Part shown: piece after piece, positions 1-6,270 of the stretch | How the letters are laid out: each line of letters opens with the position of its first letter | Numbering within the stretch: position 1 is the stretch's first letter | Source: an uncultured Isosphaeraceae bacterium | GTDB lineage: Bacteria > Planctomycetota > Planctomycetia > Isosphaerales > Isosphaeraceae | Direction of reading: 5' to 3' | Assembly: GCA_937907405.1 (NCBI GenBank) | Contig: CALCIC010001038.1 | Span: 1-14,855 of the forward strand | Length of the DNA stretch: 14,855 nt | Position numbers and translations under genes: made by a program | Notes under the pieces: generated by a model | The model's input: only the letters and a program-made list of their open reading frames with translations | What the model was told of the DNA's origin: nothing | The model's database searches: none

Positions 1-515
1 AGGTCCCCAAGGGGAAGCCCGGCGACACGTTCCTCGACTGGATCGGCGGCTACTATGAGACCGCCTACTCCACCAACCCGCACTGGAAAGCCAGGATCGA
101 GACCCTGCCCAAGCACCCGATCGCCAGCGGGGTCGAGCCGTTCGAGATCGGCGACGAGTGGTACTTCAACATCCGGTTCCGCCCCGACGGCAAGGGGGTG
201 ACGCCGATCCTCGTCGCCAAGCCCGACGACAAGACCCGCCAGGGCGTCTCCGCCTCGCCCCGCGGCCCGTACAAGCACATCGTCGAGGCCAAGGGCCGCG
301 AGGAAATCCTCGCCTGGGCCGTCGAGCGGCCCGACGGCGGCCGCGGCTTCGGCTTCACCGGCGGCCACGACCACGCCAACTGGGGCGACCCGAACTTCCG
401 CAAGCTCGCCCTCAACGCGATCCTCTGGACCGCCGGCCTCGACGTCCCCCCCCAGGGCGTCAAGAGCGACGTCGGCGCCGACGACCTCAAGCGGAACCTC
501 GACCCCAAGAAGTGA
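1..515 (+). CDS. ThuA-like domain protein, C-terminal part (5' end outside window)
   Basis: The reading frame is open from base 3 to the TGA at 513-515 and gives 170 residues with no start inside the window. The visible part has the features of the C-terminal half of a ThuA-like (trehalose-utilisation type, glutamine-amidotransferase-like fold) domain. These are HPIASGVEPFEIGDEWYFNI, a WAVER segment, and GFTGGHDHANWGDPNFRKL followed by NAILWTAG, where a final helix normally closes the fold. The tail after that helix is short and charged and ends in DPKK. In planctomycetes such proteins are usually exported and often stand near sugar-catabolism or haem-containing proteins, but the signal peptide and the substrate-defining N-terminus are not visible here. 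The next gene starts 120 bases later on the same strand. The family assignment is fairly secure; the function within the family is not known. Confidence 0.8.
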   Translation, partial: VPKGKPGDTFLDWIGGYYETAYSTNPHWKARIETLPKHPIASGVEPFEIGDEWYFNIRFRPDGKGVTPILVAKPDDKTRQGVSASPRGPYKHIVEAKGREEILAWAVERPDGGRGFGFTGGHDHANWGDPNFRKLALNAILWTAGLDVPPQGVKSDVGADDLKRNLDPKK

Positions 516-545
516 GCCCGGCGCGTCAAGCTTCCCAAATATCGA

Positions 546-584
546 CAGCCCGACGCGCGCGTCCCTTCTCCCGGGGGGAGAAGG
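546..584. repeat. Partial dispersed-repeat copy plus 9-bp hairpin after the ThuA gene
   Basis: CAGCCCGACGCGC at 546-558 is identical to the first 13 bases of the long inverted repeat at 2731-2752, so this is a partial or degraded copy of that element. Directly after it, CCTTCTCCC (564-572) and GGGAGAAGG (576-584) form a perfect 9-bp stem with a GGG loop. The hairpin lies 49 bases after the ThuA stop and 52 bases before the peptidase start. It has no T tract. It could weaken read-through or be part of the repeat. Confidence 0.5.
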
Positions 585-621
585 ATTGTATGCGACGACA
601 TGTTTCGCTCCCATACTCATC

Positions 622-628
622 AGAAGGA
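622..628 (+). promoter_or_regulatory. Ribosome binding site that selects the TTG start of the M13 peptidase
   Basis: AGAAGGA lies 7 bases before TTG at 636. The in-frame ATG at 600 has no comparable purine-rich site and would put a hydrophilic stretch (HTHQKERH) in front of the signal peptide. The TTG start gives an ordinary exported N-terminus. Confidence 0.6.
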
Positions 629-635
629 ACGCCAC

Positions 636-2675
636 TTGAGCAAATCCAACTGGATTCACGTCATGATCGGACTGGCGACCGCCGGCGGGTTCGCCTCGGC
701 GCGGGTCGAGGCGGCCGATCCGGCCTCACGAGCCGGAATCGAGCGGTCCGGGTTCGACGAATCGGTCCGTCCCCAGGACGACTTCTTCCGGTACGTCAAC
801 GGCGACTGGATCAAGAAGACCGAGATCCCCCCCGACCAGTCGCGGTGGGGGACGTTCAACAAGCTGATCGACGACAGCGAGGCCGCCCTCCGCACGATCA
901 TCGAGGAGGCCGCCAAGTCCGACGCCCCGGCCGGCTCCGAGGCCCGCAAGATCGGCGACCTCTACAACACCTTCATGGACGAGGCCAAGGCCGACGGGCT
1001 CGGCATGAGCCCGGTCAAGGCCGACGTCGATCGGATCTTCGAGGCCGGCGACAAGGCCGCGTTCCTCCAGGTCCTCGCGGACCTTCAGCGCGAGGGGGCG
1101 AGCGGGCTGTTCGGCTTCTACGTCGACAACGACGCCAAGCAGTCCGACCGCTACATCGTCTACCTCGGCCAGGGGGGGATCAGCCTTCCCGACGAGTCGT
1201 ACTACCGCGACCCCAAGTTCCAGCCGATCCGCGACAAGTTCGTCGCGCACATCGAGAAGATGGCCGAGCTGGCCGACGCCCCCGACCCCAAGGACGCCGC
1301 CGCCCGCGTGCTCGACGTCGAGACCAGGATCGCCAAGCACCACTGGGACCGCGTCAAGCGACGCGACCGCACCCTGACCTACAACAAGAAGTCCCTCAAG
1401 GAGCTTGAAGCGCTGGCGCCGGGGATCGACTGGGGGGCGTACTTCAAGACCCTGGGCGCGCCCGAGATCGCCGAGGTGATCGTCTCCGAGCCCGACTACT
1501 TCACCGCCCTGGCGAAGCTGCTCGACGAAGTCCCGCTCGACGACTGGAAGATGTGGCTGGCCTGGCACGTGGTCCACGACGCCGCGCCGATGCTGAGCAA
1601 GCCGTTCGTCGACGAGAACTTCGCCTTCTACGGCCGGACCCTCTCCGGCGCCCCCGAGATCCGCCCGCGATGGAAGCGGGGCGTCGAACTGATCTCGGGC
1701 TCGATGGGCGAGGCGCTGGGCAAGCTCTACGTCGAGAAGCACTTCCCCGCCTCGGCCAAGACCCGCATGAAGGAGCTGGTCGCCAACCTGGTCGCCGCCT
1801 ACCGCGAGGACATCGGCACGCTCGACTGGATGAGCCCCGAAACCCGCAAGAAGGCCCTCGACAAGATGGGCAAATTCACCCCCAAGATCGGCTACCCCGA
1901 CAAGTGGCGCGACTACTCCAAGCTGGAGATCAAGTCGGGCGACCTGCTGGGGGACGTCCGGCGGGCCGACGCGTTCGAGATCGCCCGCAGGTTCGCCAAG
2001 CTGGGCAAGCCGATCGACCGCACCGAGTGGGAGATGAACGCGCACACGGTCAACGCGTACTACAACCCGACGATGAACGAGATCGTCTTCCCCGCCGCGA
2101 TCCTCCAACCGCCGTTCTTCGACGCCGACGCCGACGACGCGGTGAACTACGGCGCGATCGGCGCGGTGATCGGCCACGAGATCGGCCACGGGTTCGACGA
2201 CCAGGGATCGAAGTCCGACGGCGACGGCAACCTGGTCGACTGGTGGACCGACGCCGACCGCAAGGAGTTCGACGCCCGCGCCCAGAAGCTGATCGAGCAG
2301 TACAACGCGTTCGAGCCGCTCCAGCTCCCCGGCCAGAAGGTCAACGGCGCGCTGACGATCGGCGAGAACATCGGCGACCTCGGCGGCCTGACGATCGCCT
2401 ACAAGGCGTACAAGCGGTCGCTCGACGGCAAGGAAGCCCCGGTGATCGACGGCCTCACCGGCGACCAGCGGTTCTTCATGGGCTGGGCGCAGGCCTGGCG
2501 CGGCAAGATCCGCGACGCCGAGCTGTCGCGACGGCTCGCCACCGACCCGCACTCGCCCGCCGAGTTCCGCTGCAACGGCGTGCTCCGGAACATGCCCGAG
2601 TTCTACGCCGCGTTCGGCGTGAAGGAAGGCGACAAACTCTGGCTGCCGCCCGACCAGCGCGTTCGGATCTGGTGA
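636..2675 (+). CDS. Exported M13-family (neprilysin/PepO-like) zinc metallopeptidase
   Basis: Predicted M13 endopeptidase, which cleaves peptides outside the cytoplasm. Numbered from the TTG at 636 (679 aa), an N-terminal segment MSKSNWIHVMIGLATAGG through VEAAD looks like a signal peptide. The M13 N-terminal helical domain begins at GFDESVRPQDDFFRYVNGDW. The catalytic domain has the substrate-binding NAYY motif (473-476), the zinc site HEIGH (His514, Glu515, His518), and ENIGD (Glu577 as third zinc ligand, Asp581 beside the histidine) followed by LGGL. It ends in VRIW, close to the conserved C-terminal tryptophan motif of the family. The length of about 680 residues is normal for bacterial M13 enzymes, and all catalytic residues are present. 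An ATG at 600 would add 12 residues but has no ribosome site. The gene ends 191 bases before a convergent gene. The substrate is unknown. It may be periplasmic or surface-released; no lipobox is seen. Confidence 0.93.
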   Translation: MSKSNWIHVMIGLATAGGFASARVEAADPASRAGIERSGFDESVRPQDDFFRYVNGDWIKKTEIPPDQSRWGTFNKLIDDSEAALRTIIEEAAKSDAPAGSEARKIGDLYNTFMDEAKADGLGMSPVKADVDRIFEAGDKAAFLQVLADLQREGASGLFGFYVDNDAKQSDRYIVYLGQGGISLPDESYYRDPKFQPIRDKFVAHIEKMAELADAPDPKDAAARVLDVETRIAKHHWDRVKRRDRTLTYNKKSLKELEALAPGIDWGAYFKTLGAPEIAEVIVSEPDYFTALAKLLDEVPLDDWKMWLAWHVVHDAAPMLSKPFVDENFAFYGRTLSGAPEIRPRWKRGVELISGSMGEALGKLYVEKHFPASAKTRMKELVANLVAAYREDIGTLDWMSPETRKKALDKMGKFTPKIGYPDKWRDYSKLEIKSGDLLGDVRRADAFEIARRFAKLGKPIDRTEWEMNAHTVNAYYNPTMNEIVFPAAILQPPFFDADADDAVNYGAIGAVIGHEIGHGFDDQGSKSDGDGNLVDWWTDADRKEFDARAQKLIEQYNAFEPLQLPGQKVNGALTIGENIGDLGGLTIAYKAYKRSLDGKEAPVIDGLTGDQRFFMGWAQAWRGKIRDAELSRRLATDPHSPAEFRCNGVLRNMPEFYAAFGVKEGDKLWLPPDQRVRIW

Positions 2676-2727
2676 CCGCGGCCAAACCCGAAAGCGAGTA
2701 ACTCCACCGTCACCGATCGACTCGATC

Positions 2728-2826
2728 TATCAGCCCGACGCGCAAGCGAGGGTTAATTCGGCATTGGTTGCGACGACCCCCGCGAACTTCCCCGGGCGAT
2801 TCCCTCGCTTGCGCGTCGGGCTGGTA
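2728..2826. repeat. Long inverted repeat (22-bp perfect arms) between convergent genes
   Basis: The arms are 2731-2752 (starting CAGCCCGACGCGCAAGCGAG) and 2802-2823 (its exact reverse complement, starting CCCTCGCTTGCGCGTCGGGC). They extend to 25 bp with one G-T wobble, and the interior is 49 bases. It lies between the stops of the M13 gene (2675) and the membrane-protein gene (2867), where it could fold in either transcript and act as a bidirectional terminator or RNA-end stabiliser. Read in frame, the arm gives the peptide TSPTRKRG, which I recall as a frequent spurious peptide in planctomycete databases. That fits a dispersed REP-like family, but I have not verified it. Confidence 0.8.
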
Positions 2827-2866
2827 TTTCGAGTTCCTGGGCGCCCTCCCGGATCAACAAGCCGCG

Positions 2867-3568
2867 CTAAAGCTGCTCGTAACCGCGTCGGCCGACCTCC
2901 TCGTAAAAGAGGGCGAGCGACAGCACGTAGAGCGGCGCCGTCGCAAGCACGCCGACGCCGAAGAAGAACACGCCGCATCCGGCCGCGGCGGCGATGAACA
3001 GGTGCAGGACCGTCACCGGCAGCCATTCGTCCCTAAGCGTTCGGAAGCTCTTGATCATCGCCCCCGTGGCCGGCAGTTCGGCGTCGACGATCAGCGGGAA
3101 GGTCAGCATCAGCAGGCCGGCGGCGATCAGGCCGGGGAGCACCAGGACCGCCAGGCCGAACGCGACGAGGACGGCCGTCAGCACCGCGCCGAGCGCCACG
3201 TCGAACCAGTTGTCGGGCGCCTCGAAGAGATCCATGACCTGGGGCCGCCGGCCGCGAATCTGTCCGAGGGCCATGCGGACCGCCCCTCCCAGCAACAGGC
3301 CGGCGCCGGCCGCGCGGACCAGCCAGAACAGCGACGAATCGTCCGGAGAGTCGAGGCCCAACAGCCAGCCGAAGTAGCTGGATCGCGCCGCGAACCAGAC
3401 GATCCGCAGGCTCAACTCGCCGGCGCCCATCGCGGCGATCGCGGCGAGCGTCGTCAGCGACCAGGTCGGCCACTCCATGCGGTACAGGCTCCAGGCGTCG
3501 CCGAGGAGCTGGAAGCGGACGGTGGGACGAGCCGAGGATGCGGCCGTCGCGGTCGCGACTTGCGTCAT
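2867..3568 (-). CDS. Multi-pass membrane protein of unknown function
   Basis: 233 aa, with the start fixed by a textbook AAGGAGG (3574-3580) five bases before the ATG. There is no signal peptide. A cytosolic-looking N-terminus (about 1-33) precedes hydrophobic segments at about 35-60, 79-102, 122-142, 144-161, 182-203 and 205-223, so four to six spans are likely. The segment FPLIVDAELPATGAMIKSFR, followed by a WLPV-containing span, then GVFFFGVGVLATAPLYVLSL and FYEEV, resembles the last two spans of DUF975/GPDPase-membrane-like bacterial proteins: an acidic Asp-Ala-Glu, an Ser-Phe/Leu helix, then a GVG-P hairpin. That is a distant family resemblance, not a firm match. It is transcribed toward the M13 gene, and 155 bases separate it from the stop of the lipoprotein gene upstream on the same strand. 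Its own strong ribosome site suggests independent or efficient translation. Confidence 0.85.
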   Translation of the reverse strand: MTQVATATAASSARPTVRFQLLGDAWSLYRMEWPTWSLTTLAAIAAMGAGELSLRIVWFAARSSYFGWLLGLDSPDDSSLFWLVRAAGAGLLLGGAVRMALGQIRGRRPQVMDLFEAPDNWFDVALGAVLTAVLVAFGLAVLVLPGLIAAGLLMLTFPLIVDAELPATGAMIKSFRTLRDEWLPVTVLHLFIAAAAGCGVFFFGVGVLATAPLYVLSLALFYEEVGRRGYEQL

Positions 3569-3723
3569 GTGAACCTCCTTGACGAGAACGTGATCGTAGC
3601 CCCGTCCCGGCGCGCGCCGAGGGCGCGGAAGTCGGCGCCTCGGAAAGCGCGTCCGACTTCGCGCCGATCGCCCGGGAACGGCTGCTTTTTATTCGGTTCG
3701 ACGGATCGAATATTGAAGCCGTC

Positions 3724-5838
3724 TCACTTCGAGGCGGGCGACTCCTCGGCCGGCTTGGCCGGGGTCTCCGCCTTCGGGGCCGCGAAGGTCTGGGGAGGGA
3801 TGAGCTTGCGGGCGCGGGGCTCGCCGTAGGGGGCGGTCGGCTTCTGGTCCTTGGGCTCGACGATCTTGTGCTCCTGATCGAGCGCGACGTCGGTCATCTC
3901 GGTGACGATCCCCGACGGCCAAACGATGGTCATCTTCTTGATCGGATTGGGGCCGACGCCGATCACGAGTCGGGGGTCGTTGGCCGATTCGAGGCTCACG
4001 CCCCCCTTGAGCTGCCGGCAGATGATCCGCTCGCCGTTGTCGACCATGACCAGCGTCCCGACGGCGTCGCGGTTGCTTTTGGTCCCCTGGAGCGCCAGGC
4101 GGACCCAGTGGCGGCCGTCGGTCGGCGTGTCGTTGCGGAGCACGGCCGCGTGACGGTCTTTCTCGTTGATGACGATGTCGACGTCGCCGTCGTTGTCGAG
4201 GTCGCCGAACGCCACGCCGCGGCCGACGTGCTTCTGGTCGAAGTAGGGCCCGACGTCGCGGGTCGAGAGTCGGAACCGCTTGCCCTGCATGTTGCGGAAC
4301 AGGAGCGGAATCTCCTCGTAATCGACCGGCTGGCCGAGCAGGTGGCGGTTGTCGTCGACGTGGCCGTTGGTCACGAAGGCGTCGGGCCAGCCGTCCTTGT
4401 CGAAGTCGAACAGCCCCGCGCCCCAGCCGACGAACGGCATGGTGTCCGACGCCATCCCGAAGAAGGCCGTGTTGTCGAAGAAGACCCCGTTGCCGAGGTT
4501 CTGGTAGAGGGTGTTGTACTCGGCGACGAAGTTGGTGACGTACAGGGCGGGCAGGCCGTTGCCCTCGACGTCCTCGGCGTCGACGCCCATTCCCGACTGC
4601 GCGCTGCCGTTGATGTCGTAGGCCGCTCCCGAGACTTCCGTGACGTCGTCGAACGTGCCGTCGCCGTGGTTGAGGAATACGAAGTTGGGCGTCATGTCGT
4701 TGGCGACGTAAAGGTCGATCAGGCCGTCGTCGTTGAGGTCGGCCGCGACCACGCCGAAGCCGTGGCCGTCGTCGCGGGGGTTGGGCGCGCGCTCCGTCGC
4801 CGCGACCTGGACCATCTTCTTCTCGCCGGTCTTGGGATCGACTTGCTCGCGCTCGACCGTCTCTCCGGGCTTTTCCTTCTCGACCAGGATCACCTTGTCG
4901 TAGACGTCGGTGAACGTGCCGTCGCCGTTGTTGTGATAGAGCATATGCTTGGTCGTCTTGACCGATCGCGGCGACGTGTAGAGCCAGATCTTCTTCTCGG
5001 CGTCGCCGATGTTCATGTGGTCCTCGGGGTAGTTCCAGACCCCGTAGACGGCGACGTAGACGTCAAGGAAGCCGTCGTTGTCGTAATCGAGCATCGCGCC
5101 GCCGGACGACCAGCGCTGGACGTCGATTCCGGCTTCCTTGGAGACGTCCTTGAAGGTGCCGTCGCCGTTGTTGAGGTACAGCTTGTTGCGGTCGTAATTG
5201 CAGAGGAAGACGTCGCGGTCGCCGTCGTTGTCGACGTCGCCGACGATGATCCCGTGGCAGTAGCCTCGGAAGTCCAGCCCCGACCCCTCGGTGACGTCCT
5301 TGAACCGACCGCCGCCGAGGTTCTTGTAGAGTCGGTTGGGGCCCTTCTCGGCGGTCCCCAGCGGCAACAGGGTGGCCGACGCGAAATACAGGTCGACCAG
5401 GCCGTCGCCGTCGTAGTCGAAGATCGCCACGCCCGAGCCGTTGGCCGTCGGGAAGTGCTTCTCGTGCTGGGTGCCCGAGAAGTGCGTGAAATCAACGCCC
5501 CACTCGCGCGAGACCTCCGTGAATCGAAACGGGCTGGACTCGGTCTGCTTCGTCAGCGTGACCGAAGTCGTCAGGACCGACATCCGGTCGCCCTTGATCG
5601 AGGAGACGACCTTGGTGTGCGGTTTGCTTTCGACCAGAGAGCCCAACGGAGATTCCGTGGACTTGGTCGCGGCGGCCGTCGGCGCATCCTCCGCCTTCGG
5701 ATTTCGCGCCTCCCCCGGCGCGTCCGAGAGGCCGCAACCGGCGACGGCGACGGCGACCGCCAGAAGCGCCGCGATTCCCCGGAAGCCGATCCGTCCCGCG
5801 TCGCGCGACGCGGGATCCAAACGAGACGTCCAACGCAT
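3724..5838 (-). CDS. CRTAC1-like lipoprotein with FG-GAP/VCBS repeats and an ASPIC/UnbV C-terminal domain
   Basis: 704 aa from the ATG at 5838. A basic N-terminus and hydrophobic core lead to a lipobox ending VAGC (Cys35), so it is probably anchored to a membrane. A beta-propeller of FG-GAP/VCBS units follows, each with a calcium-binding-type loop: DYDGDGLVDLY, DVDNDGDRDVF, DYDNDGFLDVY, DLNDDGLIDLY, DFDKDGWPDAF and DLDNDGDVDIV. Around residues 583-663 lies an ASPIC/UnbV domain (SNRDAVGTLV, then VWPSG). A Pro/Ala/Lys-rich tail of about 41 residues ends the protein. This architecture is common and heavily duplicated in planctomycetes, usually with no known ligand; a surface-binding or adhesion role is only an inference. 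Oddly, a charged segment of about 40 residues (VEKEKPGETVEREQVDPKTG onward) interrupts the propeller. An upstream in-frame start at 5982 is possible but would bury the lipobox behind about 80 residues. Confidence 0.92.
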   Translation of the reverse strand: MRWTSRLDPASRDAGRIGFRGIAALLAVAVAVAGCGLSDAPGEARNPKAEDAPTAAATKSTESPLGSLVESKPHTKVVSSIKGDRMSVLTTSVTLTKQTESSPFRFTEVSREWGVDFTHFSGTQHEKHFPTANGSGVAIFDYDGDGLVDLYFASATLLPLGTAEKGPNRLYKNLGGGRFKDVTEGSGLDFRGYCHGIIVGDVDNDGDRDVFLCNYDRNKLYLNNGDGTFKDVSKEAGIDVQRWSSGGAMLDYDNDGFLDVYVAVYGVWNYPEDHMNIGDAEKKIWLYTSPRSVKTTKHMLYHNNGDGTFTDVYDKVILVEKEKPGETVEREQVDPKTGEKKMVQVAATERAPNPRDDGHGFGVVAADLNDDGLIDLYVANDMTPNFVFLNHGDGTFDDVTEVSGAAYDINGSAQSGMGVDAEDVEGNGLPALYVTNFVAEYNTLYQNLGNGVFFDNTAFFGMASDTMPFVGWGAGLFDFDKDGWPDAFVTNGHVDDNRHLLGQPVDYEEIPLLFRNMQGKRFRLSTRDVGPYFDQKHVGRGVAFGDLDNDGDVDIVINEKDRHAAVLRNDTPTDGRHWVRLALQGTKSNRDAVGTLVMVDNGERIICRQLKGGVSLESANDPRLVIGVGPNPIKKMTIVWPSGIVTEMTDVALDQEHKIVEPKDQKPTAPYGEPRARKLIPPQTFAAPKAETPAKPAEESPASK

Positions 5839-5844
5839 GAGAGA

Positions 5845-5849
5845 TCCTC
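5845..5849 (-). promoter_or_regulatory. Ribosome binding site selecting the start of the ASPIC/UnbV lipoprotein
   Basis: GAGGA read on the minus strand, six bases before the ATG at 5838. It supports this start over the longer in-frame alternative at 5982 and puts the lipobox cysteine at a normal position, residue 35. Confidence 0.55.
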
Positions 5850-6257
5850 GGGACGCCCGACCAGCCGACACGCCAGGACTTGATGGATGAATTCGAGAAC
5901 AAGCCGAGCGCCGACCCGTTCGGAATGCCGCGGGCGTCGATGTTTCTGTCGCAATCACGGGTCGGCGTTCGGATTGTAGCACGTGCTCGTCCCTTCTGTC
6001 TCACCCACCTCGCGCCGCCGTTCAAGGATCGACGGCAGGCGCGCCCCGGTCGACGCCGCCCAAAATGTCGAGCCTGACCATGCATTCGGCACAGATTGTG
6101 TATCTTATTGAGCTATGGTTCGCGACGATCTGACTATTCGGTGAAATGGTCACGTTGGGCTCAAGTAGGCAAGCCCCGTCGAAGATTCCATCAAACAGCA
6201 ACCGGCGCTTGAGCGATAAACGGTGAAGAGAACACCCAGGTCGGGCGCCCATCATCC
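5850..6257. other. Divergent intergenic region between the lipoprotein and 744-residue genes
   Basis: Besides the minus-strand promoter at 5973-6002, no RNA gene or further reading frame is convincing. Toward the plus-strand gene there is an AT-richer stretch (TTGTGTATCTTATTGAGC near 6095-6112) where a promoter could lie, but no hexamer pair with a good spacer stands out. Confidence 0.4.
5973..6002 (-). promoter_or_regulatory. Putative sigma70-type promoter for the ASPIC/UnbV lipoprotein, with an internal palindrome
   Basis: Read on the minus strand, GAGACA (5997-6002) and TACAAT (5973-5978) are separated by 18 bases and match the -35 and -10 consensus at 4 and 5 of 6 positions. The 10-bp perfect palindrome AGCACGTGCT (5978-5987) touches the upstream edge of the -10 box and lies within the spacer, a classic operator position. 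The predicted 5' leader is about 125 bases. This rests on sequence match alone. Confidence 0.4.
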
Positions 6258-6264
6258 GGGGAGA
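6258..6264 (+). promoter_or_regulatory. Ribosome binding site selecting the ATG at 6271
   Basis: GGGGAGA six bases before the ATG at 6271. It supports this start over the in-frame GTG at 6223, which would put 16 polar residues ahead of the signal peptide. Confidence 0.6.
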
Positions 6265-6270
6265 CAACGC

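Noticed and set aside
2730..3829. Plus-strand frame of 353 codons starting in the 22-bp inverted repeat and running antisense to the membrane protein
   Set aside because: It is composed of repeat sequence followed by the complement of a clear membrane-protein gene with a perfect ribosome site.
6223..6270. GTG start for the 744-residue protein
   Set aside because: It would put a polar stretch before the signal peptide. The ATG at 6271 has GGGGAGA at proper spacing.
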